NCBI GenBank assembly: GCA_012514505.1
Contig: JAAZAD010000276.1
Location: 1-64,000, forward strand
Direction of reading: 5' to 3'
Length of the DNA: 64,000 nt
Origin: Rhodococcus sp. (in: high G+C Gram-positive bacteria)
GTDB taxonomy: Bacteria; Actinomycetota; Actinomycetes; Mycobacteriales; Mycobacteriaceae
The notes beneath the pieces are model-generated. The model did not search any database. It saw only the letters and a list, made by a program, of their open reading frames with translations, and was not told the DNA's origin. The translations under genes were made by a program, and so were the position numbers. Of the stretch, positions 1-9,845 are shown piece after piece. How positions within the stretch are numbered: position 1 is the stretch's first letter; each line of letters begins with the position of its first letter.

Positions 1-826
1 CGTCACCGTCGTAGTTCTTGCAGGCCCAGACGTAGCCGCCCTCCCACTTGAGAGCCGAGGCGACCATGTCGTCGATGAGACGGTGCTCGTAGGTGAGACC
101 GGCCGCATCGAATTCTGCCTTGAACTCGGTCTCGTAGACGTGCTGGAAGATGTCCTTGAACGCGCCGTCATAGGCCTTGAGGATCGTGTTCTTGGTGGAC
201 AGGTACACCGGGTAGTTCTGCTGCAGGCCGTAGTTGAGCGAGGCCCGAGCGAAGTCTTCGATGGACTTGGTGAAGTTGTACTGCCCCTGGACGATGCCGC
301 CGCGGTCGGGGAAGTTCACCAGCTCGTGCTCGATGGGCTCGCTGCCGTCCTCGGGCGTGTAGGTGATCATCACCTTGCCGGGGCCGGGAACCTTGAAGTC
401 GGTGGCGCGGTACTGGTCACCGAACGCGTGACGACCGATGATGATCGGCTTCGTCCAGCCGGGCACCAATCGCGGAACGTTGGAGATGATGATGGGTGCG
501 CGGAAGATCGTGCCACCGAGGATGTTGCGAATGGTCCCGTTCGGGGACCGCCACATCTTCTTGAGGCCGAATTCCTCGACACGCGCCTCATCGGGGGTGA
601 TGGTTGCGCATTTGACGCCCACGCCGTGCTTCTTGATCGCATTCGCGGCGTCGACGGTGACCTGGTCATCGGTCTGGTCGCGGTGGTCGATACCGAGGTC
701 GTAGTACTCGAGGTCGATATCGAGATATGGATGGATCAGCTTGTCTTTGATGAACTGCCAAATAATGCGTGTCATCTCATCGCCGTCGAGTTCGACGACG
801 GTGCCCTCAACCTTGATTTTGGACAT
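1..826 (-). CDS. icd: NADP-dependent isocitrate dehydrogenase, partial (C-terminus beyond left edge)
   Basis: This gene is missing from the ORF track because it runs off the left edge. Reverse translation from the ATG at 824-826 gives [20 protein letters not shown] and continues open to base 1, about 275 of the roughly 405 residues usual for the dimeric eukaryotic-type IDH. It oxidises isocitrate to 2-oxoglutarate with NADP in the TCA cycle. Family stretches visible are [15 protein letters not shown] (substrate-binding SPNGTIRN) and [19 protein letters not shown]. An AGGAGG ribosome binding site lies 9-10 bases before the ATG, which fixes the start. It is divergent from metY across a 425-bp gap. 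The place next to metY-metX is the same as that of M. tuberculosis icd1. The 254-aa plus-strand ORF over it is a shadow. Confidence 0.95.
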   Translation of the reverse strand, partial: MSKIKVEGTVVELDGDEMTRIIWQFIKDKLIHPYLDIDLEYYDLGIDHRDQTDDQVTVDAANAIKKHGVGVKCATITPDEARVEEFGLKKMWRSPNGTIRNILGGTIFRAPIIISNVPRLVPGWTKPIIIGRHAFGDQYRATDFKVPGPGKVMITYTPEDGSEPIEHELVNFPDRGGIVQGQYNFTKSIEDFARASLNYGLQQNYPVYLSTKNTILKAYDGAFKDIFQHVYETEFKAEFDAAGLTYEHRLIDDMVASALKWEGGYVWACKNYDGD

Positions 827-1251
827 GGGTGCTTCGCGTCCTCCTAGGAAGTTTCCCTGGTTACACGGTTGCGGGCGCACTTTGTGAGTGGTCCGCGAAC
901 GGTTCGCTTATTCAAACCTAGACGTTCCGAGCCGCTCTCGGGAGATCGGATCCAAACAAGACGAGCGTACTGCTAGGCGTGCTCCCCGCAACCGGCGGGC
1001 TGTGAAACATGTTCTTACTGCTGGGTAACTTTTTCCTGATAGGACCCGAGATCGGTGCGGCTTCGGGATGTTCGACTACAGCCGCTAAGATCACCGAGAG
1101 GTACTGGCAAGATCGCCGTGAGTAAATCATCGCGCGGAATCAGACGGAGGGTGCACATGCGTTGTTGTCGTAGGTGAGAGCGAACCGGTCGCAGGCACAG
1201 GTATTCCACCGACTGCCGGCCCCATCACGCCATCTCTGATCGGAGACAACC
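827..1251. promoter_or_regulatory. Divergent icd/metY intergenic region, no riboswitch recognised
   Basis: This 425-bp gap must hold the promoters of icd (leftward) and metY-metX (rightward). I looked for the SAM-IV riboswitch often found before actinobacterial met genes, especially its GGTCATGAG start and CCGGCAACC core. I did not find it on either strand. A small CCCGC-AACCG-GCGGG hairpin sits near 985-1000 but proves nothing. No gene-sized ORF here looks real. Confidence 0.4.
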
Positions 1252-2565
1252 ATGACCGACAACACCAACGCAGCCGCCGACCCCACTGCGAACTGGTCGT
1301 TCGAGACCAAGCAGGTCCACGCAGGGCAAACTTCGGACGCCACCACCAAGGCCCGCGCGCTGCCGATTTACCAGACCACCAGCTACACCTTCGACAGCAC
1401 CGACCATGCGGCCGCGCTCTTCGGTCTCGCCGAACCGGGCAACATCTACACCCGCATCATGAATCCCACCCAGGATGCGGTGGAGCAGCGAATCGCCGCG
1501 CTCGAAGGCGGAGTCGCAGCCCTGCTCCTCTCCTCCGGTCAGGCCGCGGAAACCCTCGCGATCCTCAACCTCGCCGAGGCCGGCGATCACATCGTGTCCA
1601 GCCCATACCTGTACGGCGGCACCTACAACCTCTTCCACTACACGCTCCCGAAACTCGGCATCGAGGTCTCGTTCGTCGACGACCCCGACAACCTCGAGCA
1701 GTGGCAGGCCGCAGTCCGCGACAACACCAAGGCGTTCTACGCGGAGACCATCTCCAACCCGAAGAACGACATCCTCGACATCAAGGGCATCTCCGGGATC
1801 GCGCACGAGAACGGGCTGCCCCTGATCGTCGACAACACTGTCGCCACGCCGTATCTGATCAGGCCGTTCGAGCACGGCGCCGACATCGTCGTGCACTCAG
1901 CCACCAAGTACCTCGGCGGCCATGGCACCTCCATCGCCGGCGTGATCGTCGACGGTGGCACCTTCGACTGGACACAGGGACGCCACTCGGGCTTCACCAC
2001 GGCCGACCCCAGCTACCACGGTGTCGTGTACGCAGAGCTGGGTGCGCCCGCGTACGCACTCAAGGCGCGAGTTCAGTTGCTTCGCGACCTCGGGCCCGCC
2101 GTGTCGCCGTTCAACGCGTTCCTCATCTCGCAGGGCATCGAGACGCTCAGCTTGCGCATGGAACGCCATGTGTCCAACGCGCAGAAGGTTGCCGAGTTCC
2201 TCGAGGGCCGCAGCGAGGTCACATCCGTCGGCTACGCGGGCCTCCCCTCCTCGCCGTGGCACGAACGTGGACGTGAGGTGGCCCCGAGAGGTACCGGCGC
2301 CATCGTGACCTTCGAACTGTCCGGCGGACTCGAGGCGGGCAAGAAGTTCGTCAACGCGCTCACCCTGCACAGTCACGTGGCGAACATCGGTGACGTGCGT
2401 TCCCTCGTGATCCACCCGGCTTCCACCACCCACTCGCAGCTCAGCCCCGAAGAACAGCTCGCTGCGGGTGTGACCCCCGGACTCGTTCGCCTCGCCGTGG
2501 GCATCGAGGGTATCGACGACATTCTTGCCGACATCCAGGTCGGACTGAAGGCGGCAGCATCTTGA
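1252..2565 (+). CDS. metY: O-acetylhomoserine sulfhydrylase (PLP-dependent)
   Basis: A 437-aa Cys/Met metabolism PLP enzyme that makes homocysteine from O-acetylhomoserine and sulfide in the cytoplasm. The N-terminus ([12 protein letters not shown]) and the [10 protein letters not shown] motif are typical of the O-acetylhomoserine branch. The PLP lysine is in [12 protein letters not shown] at about residue 217, and the phosphate-binding loop is [13 protein letters not shown]. Full length for the family (about 430). The start ATG follows GATCGGAGACAACC, a usable ribosome binding site. Its stop overlaps the TTG start of metX, so the two are translationally coupled and supply successive steps of methionine synthesis. 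Mycobacterial homologues are called metC; the activity matches metY. Confidence 0.95.
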   Translation: MTDNTNAAADPTANWSFETKQVHAGQTSDATTKARALPIYQTTSYTFDSTDHAAALFGLAEPGNIYTRIMNPTQDAVEQRIAALEGGVAALLLSSGQAAETLAILNLAEAGDHIVSSPYLYGGTYNLFHYTLPKLGIEVSFVDDPDNLEQWQAAVRDNTKAFYAETISNPKNDILDIKGISGIAHENGLPLIVDNTVATPYLIRPFEHGADIVVHSATKYLGGHGTSIAGVIVDGGTFDWTQGRHSGFTTADPSYHGVVYAELGAPAYALKARVQLLRDLGPAVSPFNAFLISQGIETLSLRMERHVSNAQKVAEFLEGRSEVTSVGYAGLPSSPWHERGREVAPRGTGAIVTFELSGGLEAGKKFVNALTLHSHVANIGDVRSLVIHPASTTHSQLSPEEQLAAGVTPGLVRLAVGIEGIDDILADIQVGLKAAAS

Positions 2566-3686
2566 CCACCAGCCCAGTGACTTCGCTACTGCGTCCGGAC
2601 GGCCAACTCGGCTACGTCGACATCGGCCCGCTCGAGCTCGAGAACGGCGCTACGCTGCCGGCTGTGACCCTCGCCGTTCAGAAGTGGGGCGAACTCTCCC
2701 CCACTCGCGACAACGTCGTGCTGATCGAGCATGCGCTCACCGGCGATTCCCACGTGTCCGGGGAGATCAGCGAGCAACATCCCTCGCCCGGTTGGTGGAA
2801 CGGCATGGTGGGCCCCGGCAACCCGATCGACACCGACGAATGGTGCGTCGTCGCCACCAACGTGATCGGCGGCTGCCAGGGCAGCACCGGGCCGTCGTCG
2901 ATCGCAGACGACGGACAGCCGTGGGGCAGCCGGTTCCCGGAGATTTCGATCCGCGACCAGATCGAGGCCGAACGCAAGTTCGCCGACCTTCTCGGCATCG
3001 AGAAGTTGGCGTCGGTGATCGGCGGTTCGATGGGCGGAATGCGCGCCCTCGAATGGGCGATCAGCTACCCCGACCGAGTTGCATCCGCTCTCGTACTGGC
3101 GGTCGGCGCACGTGCCACCGCGGACCAGATCGGCACGCAGACCACCCAGATCGCGGCCATCAAGGGCGACCCCGACTGGCAGGGCGGCGACTACCACGGC
3201 ACGGGCCGCATCCCCCGCCACGGGCTGGGGATCGCCCGCCGAATCGCGCACCTCACGTACCGGACCGAGGTCGAGTTGGATTCGCGGTTCGCGAACACCG
3301 CACAGACCGGCGAAGATCCTTGGAACGGCGGACGCTACGCGGTGCAGAGCTACCTCGAGCATCAGGCCGACAAACTGGTCAACCGGTTCGACCCGGCAAC
3401 GTACGTGCTGCTCAGTGAGGCCATGAACCGGCACGACGTGGGCCGTGGGCGCGGCGGAGTTGCCGCAGCTCTCGCCACGATCACTGCGCCTGTGGTGGTC
3501 GGCGGTGTCGATTCCGACCGGCTGTATCCGCTGCACCTGCAGGAGGAACTCGCCGCCGGAATCCCCACCTGCGACGGCCTGCGCATCCTCGCATCCAGGG
3601 ACGGACACGACGGCTTCCTCACCGAGGCAGACGCGGTGTCGAAACTTCTCGTCGAGACCATGGACCTCGCCCGCACCGGACGCTAA
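2562..3686 (+). CDS. metX: Homoserine O-acetyltransferase
   Basis: A 374-aa alpha/beta-hydrolase-fold enzyme that acetylates homoserine with acetyl-CoA, the step before metY. The nucleophile elbow [12 protein letters not shown] is at about residue 150, and the early HALTGDSH and [11 protein letters not shown] stretches are hallmarks of MetX. The C-terminal RDGHDGFL holds the catalytic His, and VDSDRLYP the acid. The start is TTG at 2562, inside the last codons of metY (TTGA overlap), so expression depends on coupling. An ATG-only gene caller would shorten it. Length matches the family. Confidence 0.95.
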   Translation: MTTSPVTSLLRPDGQLGYVDIGPLELENGATLPAVTLAVQKWGELSPTRDNVVLIEHALTGDSHVSGEISEQHPSPGWWNGMVGPGNPIDTDEWCVVATNVIGGCQGSTGPSSIADDGQPWGSRFPEISIRDQIEAERKFADLLGIEKLASVIGGSMGGMRALEWAISYPDRVASALVLAVGARATADQIGTQTTQIAAIKGDPDWQGGDYHGTGRIPRHGLGIARRIAHLTYRTEVELDSRFANTAQTGEDPWNGGRYAVQSYLEHQADKLVNRFDPATYVLLSEAMNRHDVGRGRGGVAAALATITAPVVVGGVDSDRLYPLHLQEELAAGIPTCDGLRILASRDGHDGFLTEADAVSKLLVETMDLARTGR

Positions 3687-3722
3687 ACCATGCTTGGGCC
3701 CAGTCCCGAAACGTGGACTCGG

Positions 3723-4850
3723 TCAGATCCAGCGCTCGTACTCTTCCGCAGGCATCAGTTTCGGAAAGAACTCGCGCCGCAGATCCGCAATCAGTGAGAC
3801 ATAGTTCGAGTCGTCGGTGGTCACTGCAATGTCCAAACAATGAAACGCAGCGTTCATCGGATCCTGCTGCACCGCTGTCGAAATGGCAGACATTGCACGC
3901 ATCGCAGCAGGAACGACACGGTTCTCGACGTCACCGGTGACAGTGGTTTCGATGGCGGCGTCTGCCTCGAACGCCTGCCACAACGCCATGCTTTCCTGCA
4001 CGCCGAAAGGGTGGGGCAACGGTTCCCCCTGATCCAGAGCAGACAATGCCGGACGAATCCACTCGATAGTTGCGATCCCCGCTACCGTGTACGCGCGGCG
4101 AGCAGCCCAGGCCGCGATGCGACGCAGCTTCGGCGGACGGGCCCTGGTGATCGCGTCGGCAAGCGCCCGGTCCCGACCGGCGATACCGACTGCGTAAGAG
4201 TTCGCGCGTAGCTTCTCCGAGGGTGGACGCCCGCCCCACCGGATCGCTTCTTCCTTGGCCCACTCGGCCATCTGCTCGTAGCCATATTTGAGGTACAGGG
4301 TGGCATCGGCGGCCGGATCAGGATCCCACCAATTGCGTTTGGGATGGGTGACGATGTCCTGTTCCCAGGCGCTATCGGTCTTGTGCAGCCGGACCATCTC
4401 TCGCGGTTGGGCTGACTTCCAAACCTGAAGCAGGTATTCCTCTGTCGGGGCGGGGACTGCCAGGTCCCAGTGGGTGTCACGTCCTCTCGCCGACACCCGA
4501 AATCGATGCAGGCCCCTTTTGATCGGCAATTTGTCGAAGTCCGGGGACTGCTCGCCCTCCACCGTCAGCACGTATGCGGGTTTGGTGATCCTCGTGGTGG
4601 CTTCCTCGATGATCTCCCACTCCGGAACCTCGCCGGTGGTCGCCGGTTCATCATCGAGAACGGCGACCGTCAGTGCCACGGGACCGTGGTCGATGCCGGT
4701 CATGACCGTGAGGAAGTCAGGGCCGACCTCGATCAAGCTGCCGGTTTCGTCCGGTGAGTACGTTTCACCGGTGGGTGAGCCCACCACGAATTGGTGATGG
4801 TCTGCGATTACCTCGCCGCGTTGGGTCACGACAGCGAACGTATCGCACAC
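3723..4850 (-). CDS. Unknown protein, 375 aa
   Basis: I do not recognise this family. The protein starts MCDTFAVVTQRGEV, has no signal peptide or membrane segment, and is acidic and rich in Trp. The N-terminal ~120 residues look like a beta-rich domain. The C-terminal half (from about residue 170) is largely helical, with alanine-rich stretches (RRIAAWAARRAYTVAG). Codon use is like that of its neighbours, which supports a real gene. It lies last in a leftward run after folD and DUF3017, 36 bp beyond DUF3017, and meets metX tail to tail. The context does not suggest a role. Confidence 0.75.
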   Translation of the reverse strand: MCDTFAVVTQRGEVIADHHQFVVGSPTGETYSPDETGSLIEVGPDFLTVMTGIDHGPVALTVAVLDDEPATTGEVPEWEIIEEATTRITKPAYVLTVEGEQSPDFDKLPIKRGLHRFRVSARGRDTHWDLAVPAPTEEYLLQVWKSAQPREMVRLHKTDSAWEQDIVTHPKRNWWDPDPAADATLYLKYGYEQMAEWAKEEAIRWGGRPPSEKLRANSYAVGIAGRDRALADAITRARPPKLRRIAAWAARRAYTVAGIATIEWIRPALSALDQGEPLPHPFGVQESMALWQAFEADAAIETTVTGDVENRVVPAAMRAMSAISTAVQQDPMNAAFHCLDIAVTTDDSNYVSLIADLRREFFPKLMPAEEYERWI

Positions 4851-4886
4851 GAATCGCTATTCCGGAGCGTTGCGGAATAGGGACTG

Positions 4887-5171
4887 TCAGTCGGTGCCCA
4901 GAGGGTCGATCGACACGGCCAGCCACACGATCGCTCCGCCGACCGCCAACAGTGCGGCGACGTCGAAGGTTTTGCTGCGAACTGCCAGCACGCCGACCTT
5001 GTCGTCACTGAGGAACAGCCGGAACCCGGCGGCGAGCAGGGCGGCCAGGCCGAACACGAATGAACCGCGTCGCCACCTGTCTGCCAGCACGAAGACGATG
5101 GTGATCAGTATGACGAAGCCGACGGCCACCATCGGCAGATTCTTCTTCGCGAAGCGCACCACATCGGTCAT
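4887..5171 (-). CDS. DUF3017 small membrane protein
   Basis: A 94-aa protein with three predicted membrane segments: MVAVGFVILITIVFVLAD, FVFGLAALLAAGFRLFL and VAALLAVGGAIVWLAVS. The first is preceded by VVRFAKKNLP. DUF3017 genes usually follow folD in actinobacteria, and here the ATG (5169-5171) lies one base beyond the folD stop (5173-5175). That points to one transcript and coupled translation. Function is unknown. Length and topology are normal for the family. Confidence 0.85.
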   Translation of the reverse strand: MTDVVRFAKKNLPMVAVGFVILITIVFVLADRWRRGSFVFGLAALLAAGFRLFLSDDKVGVLAVRSKTFDVAALLAVGGAIVWLAVSIDPLGTD

Positions 5172-5172
5172 G

Positions 5173-6030
5173 TCAGAGCGATGCGGCCATGCGCTCGGCC
5201 CGCTCGACGACGTTGGTGAGGAGGAAGGCCCGCGTCAGCGGTCCGACACCACCGGGGTTCGGGGAGAGGAAGCCGGCCACCTCGTCGACACCAGTGGCGA
5301 TGTCGCCTCGGAGTCCTTCTTCGGTGCGGCTGACACCCACGTCGAGCACCGCGGCACCGGGCTTGACCATGTCCGGGGTGATCAAGCCGGGGACGCCGGC
5401 TGCGGCGATCACGATGTCGGCGCGAGAAACCTCGGCAGCCAGATCGCGCGTGCCGGTGTGGCAGAGGGTGACGGTGGCGTTCTCGCTGCGCCGGGTGAAC
5501 AGCAGCCCGATGGGCCGGCCGACCGTGATGCCACGTCCGACAACCACCACGTGCGCGCCCGCAATCGGCACCTCGTAGCGGCGCAGCAGATGCAGGATCC
5601 CGCGCGGCGTGCACGGCAGCGGTGCTTCCTTGCCCAGCACGAGACGGCCCAGGTTGACCGGGTGCAGACCGTCCGCGTCCTTGTCGGGGTCGATCCGCTC
5701 GAGGGCGGCGTTCTCGTCGAGGTGCTTGGGCACCGGCAGCTGCACGATGTATCCGGTGCACTCGGGGTTGGCGTTGAGTTCGTCGATGGTGGCATCGAGC
5801 TGCTCCTGCGTGATGTCCGCAGGTAGGTCGCGCCGCAGCGAGGTGATGCCGACCTTCGCGCAGTCGTTGTGCTTGCCGCGCACGTAGGTGGCCGATCCCG
5901 GGTCCTCCCCGACCAGCACGGTGCCGAGACCAGGCGTGATGCCCTTGGCCTTCAGTGCACTCACACGAGTCTTCAGGTCTTCGAAGATCTCGTCACGGGT
6001 CGCTTTGCCATCGAGGATCGTTGCAGTCAC
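5173..6030 (-). CDS. folD: Bifunctional methylenetetrahydrofolate dehydrogenase / methenyltetrahydrofolate cyclohydrolase
   Basis: A 285-aa enzyme that interconverts 5,10-methylene-, methenyl- and 10-formyl-tetrahydrofolate with NADP in one-carbon metabolism. Signature 1 is present as the region [20 protein letters not shown], with the catalytic Lys at about residue 53 in the [11 protein letters not shown] segment. The second signature [11 protein letters not shown] and the Rossmann motif [14 protein letters not shown] are also clear, as is the C-terminal [14 protein letters not shown]. Normal length. It sits between a pentapeptide-repeat gene (32 bp upstream) and DUF3017 (downstream), all leftward. 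Confidence 0.97.
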   Translation of the reverse strand: MTATILDGKATRDEIFEDLKTRVSALKAKGITPGLGTVLVGEDPGSATYVRGKHNDCAKVGITSLRRDLPADITQEQLDATIDELNANPECTGYIVQLPVPKHLDENAALERIDPDKDADGLHPVNLGRLVLGKEAPLPCTPRGILHLLRRYEVPIAGAHVVVVGRGITVGRPIGLLFTRRSENATVTLCHTGTRDLAAEVSRADIVIAAAGVPGLITPDMVKPGAAVLDVGVSRTEEGLRGDIATGVDEVAGFLSPNPGGVGPLTRAFLLTNVVERAERMAASL

Positions 6031-6062
6031 CGCGCCATTGTTTCAGGTCGCGCCGCGCCGCG

Positions 6063-6707
6063 TCAGCTCCCCTCCACTGCGAGTCCGTGCGCAGTGGCGT
6101 ACGCGACAGCCTGAGTGAGCTCGATCTTCGACTTGTTCACGGATGCAGACGTCCAGAGCGCGGCGTCCACGTGCGCACCGCGCAAGTCCGCGCCGTCCAA
6201 CTTGGCTCCCCCGGTGCGTGCCCCGAACAGATCGGCCGAGCGAAGCACGCAGTCACGAAGGTCGGTGCGGACCAGGTTGGCTTCGCGGAATCGGCAATCG
6301 GTGAGGTCGAGACCACGCAGGTCGGACCCACCCAGCGAGGTCAGGGTGAAGTCGCATTCGTCGACACGCATCGGACGCAGCCGCGAGTTCTCGAACGTCG
6401 AGCCGAGGAAACTGCAGTTCCTGAACTCGCTGTGCCACAGAGTGGTTCGCGTGAACGTGCACGAGCGGAATGCGGTCGCGATGTGGTTCGATGAGCCGAG
6501 GTCGGCGCCCGTGAAATCACAATCCGTGAACACGACGTTTTCGGTGTGCAGCTCGGACAGATCCGCATCGCGAAACGTGCAGTTGGTGAAGTGCCGGTGC
6601 GTCCAGCGTTGCCCTGATAGCCGTGCATCTGAGTAGTCGTCGCCGACCACTTCTTCGGAGTCCATCACTCCATTCTCGTCGATGCGAGGGCTGGCGCGCT
6701 CACCCAC
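6063..6707 (-). CDS. Pentapeptide-repeat protein
   Basis: The 214-aa ORF has the A(D/N)LxX periodicity of right-handed quadrilateral beta-helix proteins, with units such as [25 protein letters not shown] and [30 protein letters not shown]. The repeats fill about residues 35-190. Some family members mimic DNA and protect gyrase, but most have no known role, and nothing here shows which applies. The ORF-track start is a GTG at 6707 that overlaps the end of the GMC gene. A second start, ATG at 6665 ([10 protein letters not shown], preceded by GGAG), is equally plausible. It is leftward and upstream of folD. Confidence 0.8.
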   Translation of the reverse strand: MGERASPRIDENGVMDSEEVVGDDYSDARLSGQRWTHRHFTNCTFRDADLSELHTENVVFTDCDFTGADLGSSNHIATAFRSCTFTRTTLWHSEFRNCSFLGSTFENSRLRPMRVDECDFTLTSLGGSDLRGLDLTDCRFREANLVRTDLRDCVLRSADLFGARTGGAKLDGADLRGAHVDAALWTSASVNKSKIELTQAVAYATAHGLAVEGS

Positions 6708-8303
6708 CGATGAGGTCTGCCGCCCGCTCTCCGATCACGACGCTCGGCGCGTGGGTGTGCCCGCGAATGATGGTGGGCATCACGGAGGCGTCGGCAACCC
6801 GCAACCCTTCGACGCCGCGCACCTTCAACTCGGGCGTGACGACACTCGCCGGGTCCTTCCCCATCCGGCACGTACTCACCGGGTGATACAGGGTGTGCGA
6901 GTGTTCGGCCAGCGCCGTTTCGAACGTCTCCTCGAGCGAGGCCGACGCCCCGGACGGCTGGAGGAAGCCGCCCAGCTTGGCTTGCAGGGACGGCGCCGAC
7001 GCGATGCGATGGGTGATGCGCAGCCCTTCCATCATTGCCGCGCGATCCACGCCGTCGCTGTCGGACAGGTACTGGGGGTCGATCACTGCCTTGGCCTTCG
7101 GGTCCGCCGAGGCCAGGGTGATCGTGCCGCGACTCTGTGGGCGCACCAGAATCGGTCCCATCGCCACACCTTCGCCGACGGGATCGCCGAGTCCCTCGTT
7201 GTAGAAGGGGGCGGGCGCGAAGATCAACTCCAAATCGGGAAGCTCGAGGTGGGGTGCGCTGCGGACGAAGCCGTAGGCCTCGCCCACGTTCGACGTCAGC
7301 ATTCCCCGGCGACGCACCAGGTAGTTCAGCAGTTGCTGCGGCTTCTCCGCCGTGAACAAGGACCCCGATTCGACGCTGTATCCGAGCGGACACACCAGGT
7401 GATCGGCCAGATTCCGGCCGACCTCCGGCGCGTGGTGCACGACGGGAATTCCATGCCGGGTGAGTTCGTCTGCGTCTCCGATGCCCGACAGCATGAGCAG
7501 TTGGGGCGAATTGATCGCACCTCCACTCAGCACGACTTCCTTCCGGGCCGTGACCGTGGTCCGGCGACCGCCCTTCTCGAACTCGACACCCACCGCACGG
7601 GTGCCTTCGAAAATCACGCGCGTTGCGTGCGCCTCGGTGAGGACGTGCAGGTTGGGGCGCTTGCGGGCGGGAACGAGGTACGCGTCCGCAGTGCTCCACC
7701 GGGAGCCCCGCTTCTGGGTCACGCGGGTTTCGGTGAAGCCTTCCGGCTCGGGCAGGTTGGCCCGCTCACGGGTGAATCCCGCTTCCTCGACCGCAGCCAG
7801 GAAGTCTGCAGTCAGCGGACTGGGGCTACGTTGCCGGGAAATGTGCAGCGGCGCGGTGATCGCACTGCCTTGGCGACGGGTACGTCTCCTGGTTCTCGGA
7901 GGTCACTGTTCTCCTCGATCCGCCGGAAGTAGTCGGCGACTCTGTCGGCGGACCAGTCGTCGCCCGCGAGGGTCGCCCACTCGTCGTAGTCGGCGGCGTA
8001 GCCGCGCACCCACATCATCGCGTTGATCGACGACGACCCACCGAGCATCTTGCCCCGTGGCCAGTAGATCTCGCGGTTGCCAAGCTGCGGCTGCGGCGTC
8101 GTGGAGTAGTCCCAGTCGCGTTCGGTCTTGAACAACTGCGCGAAGCCCGCCGGAATGTGGACGAACTTGTCCTTGTCCTCCGGGCCGGCTTCCAACACCA
8201 TGACCTGGTTCGACGCGGCCGCACTGAGCCTGTTCGCGATCACGGAACCTGAGGAACCTGCACCGACCACGATGTAGTCGACCACGGACGGATGTGAATT
8301 CAT
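6700..8303 (-). pseudogene. GMC-family oxidoreductase, split by a one-base frameshift
   Basis: Two ORFs (7812-8303 and 6700-7722, open upstream to about 7870) are consecutive parts of one FAD-dependent glucose-methanol-choline oxidoreductase of about 530 aa. The N-part has the FAD motif VVGAGSSGSVIANRLS and the GMC signature PRGKMLGGSSSINAM. The C-part has [16 protein letters not shown] and ends with the catalytic region [13 protein letters not shown]. In the N-part frame the reading goes off at [10 protein letters not shown]. Adding one G to the GG near 7868 gives [17 protein letters not shown] and restores one frame. This looks like a single-base deletion, real or a sequencing error. The start (8303) is divergent from trmL. 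Confidence 0.88.
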
Positions 8304-8400
8304 GTGCGCAGCTCCACGTTTCGAGTTGGAAGACCTGGTGTCAAACTACAACCCCCGTCGCGATCTGTGGCGCGTACACGCGAGACGTATGCTCGTGCAG

Positions 8401-8865
8401 ATGTTCAAGGTGATGTTCCACGAGCCGTGCATTCCCCCCAATACGGGCAACGCCATTCGCATGGTGGCGGGTACCGGCTGCGAACTGCACCTGGTCGGTC
8501 CACTGGGATTCGAGTTGTCCGAGCCCAAGCTCAAGCGGGCCGGGCTCGACTATCACGATCTGGCGTCGGTGTTCGTCCACGAGAACCTCGAGGCCGCCTG
8601 GGCTTCGATCAAACCCACCCGCGTATTCGCCTTCACGGCACACGCGACGACGTCCTATGCGGACATCTCCTACGAACGAGACGACGTGCTGATGTTCGGC
8701 CCCGAGCCGACAGGCCTGTCCGCCGAAACTCTCGCCGACCCGCACATCACCTCGCAGTTGCGCATCCCCATGCTGCCGGGACGCCGGTCACTGAATCTGT
8801 CGAACGCGGCGGCGGTCGCCACGTACGAGGCGTGGCGTCAGTTCTCGTTCGACGGCGCCGTCTAG
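8401..8865 (+). CDS. trmL: tRNA (cytidine(34)-2'-O)-methyltransferase
   Basis: A SPOUT-class SAM-dependent methyltransferase that modifies the wobble base of certain leucine tRNAs. From the chosen ATG it is 154 aa, the normal TrmL size, and begins MFKVMFHEPCIPPNTGNAIR, where family members start. The knot motifs are LMFGPEPTGLSAE and the C-terminal MLPGRRSLNLSNAAAVATYE. The track ORF begins at a GTG at 8302 that overlaps the divergent GMC gene; the extra 33 residues do not fit the family. An ATG at 8389 is the other candidate. It corresponds to the spoU-type gene in the same mycobacterial neighbourhood. Confidence 0.92.
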   Translation: MFKVMFHEPCIPPNTGNAIRMVAGTGCELHLVGPLGFELSEPKLKRAGLDYHDLASVFVHENLEAAWASIKPTRVFAFTAHATTSYADISYERDDVLMFGPEPTGLSAETLADPHITSQLRIPMLPGRRSLNLSNAAAVATYEAWRQFSFDGAV

Positions 8866-9761
8866 CTGCGGCTACTTGCGAGGGCGATGTCGAGGAAATC
8901 GCGGGCAGCACCGTGCAGACCCCGATCCGGATCCCACACCGCCGTCAACCGCCTGGGTAGTTCCAATCCGTCTACGCGCACGGACGTCAACCGCCCATCC
9001 ATCAGATCCGCCGCGACGGCCAGTGACGACACCACTGCCGGGGCGTTGCCTGCGATCACGGCCGCTTTCACCGCAGTACACGACGTCAATTCGAGCAGCG
9101 GGGTGACGCACTGGGGTACGGCGTTCTCGAGAGTCGTCCGCGTTCCCGAGCCGGACTCCCTTTGGATCAGCGGAGTTTCGGTGAACTCCTGCACGGAGAT
9201 CGTGGACCGCCGCGCCCAGTCGTGATCGGGGGGCACGATGACCACCAGGTGATCACGCGCAACCTCCCGCGACCGCAGTCGTGCGGGGATCTCCGGTCCT
9301 TCCACGAATCCCAGATCGGCGTCACCGGAGAGCACCGTCGCGGATACCTCGGTGGAGTTCAGCAGCCGCACCGAGGTGACCACGTCCGGATACTTTCGCC
9401 GCATGGCCACGGTCCAACTGGGAACCAGGTATTCCGCGATGGTCATGCTCGCGGCAACCGTGAGGCCGGCCTGCCGCTCGCCGCGAAGTGCGGCGACACC
9501 GGAGGCGAGTTCGTTCGCCGTCTCGAGGATATGACTGGCCCACTCGAGAATGAGTGCACCTTCCCGTGTGGGGCGCACTCCCCCGGCGCCGCGGTCGAAC
9601 ACCTTGATCCCGAGAAGACGTTCCGCGGACCGGACGCGGGCGCTCACCGCCTGCTGACTCAGACCGTGTTCGCGTCCTGCGGCGCCCATGCTGCCGAGCC
9701 GCTCGACGGACAACAACACGTCGAGCGCGCCGAGTTCGGGCACGCGTGGGGAGATCGGCAC
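8862..9761 (-). CDS. LysR-family transcriptional regulator
   Basis: A 299-aa LysR-type regulator. The N-terminal helix-turn-helix covers about residues 12-60 (LGSMGAAGREHGLSQQAVSARVRSAE, with LLGIKVFDR), followed by the effector-binding domain to the end. It starts at GTG 9761 and is divergent from the TDT transporter at 9846, with 84 bp between them. LysR proteins commonly control their divergent neighbour, so the TDT gene is the likely target (inference). The last bases overlap the trmL stop. Confidence 0.9.
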   Translation of the reverse strand: MPISPRVPELGALDVLLSVERLGSMGAAGREHGLSQQAVSARVRSAERLLGIKVFDRGAGGVRPTREGALILEWASHILETANELASGVAALRGERQAGLTVAASMTIAEYLVPSWTVAMRRKYPDVVTSVRLLNSTEVSATVLSGDADLGFVEGPEIPARLRSREVARDHLVVIVPPDHDWARRSTISVQEFTETPLIQRESGSGTRTTLENAVPQCVTPLLELTSCTAVKAAVIAGNAPAVVSSLAVAADLMDGRLTSVRVDGLELPRRLTAVWDPDRGLHGAARDFLDIALASSRS

Positions 9762-9845
9762 ACCTACAGCCTACAAACTGCATTTGTGGGTCGCCAAGCG
9801 CAAGCCGTCTACCGGCGCGGCGCCCGCCGGGACAAGCTGATCACC

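Noticed and set aside
827-1251. SAM-IV riboswitch upstream of metY
   Set aside because: The GGTCATGAG start and CCGGCAACC core were looked for on both strands and not found.
9162-9845. N-terminal 228 residues of the TDT ORF
   Set aside because: They are antisense to the LysR gene and not like a transporter; the family start is at 9846.
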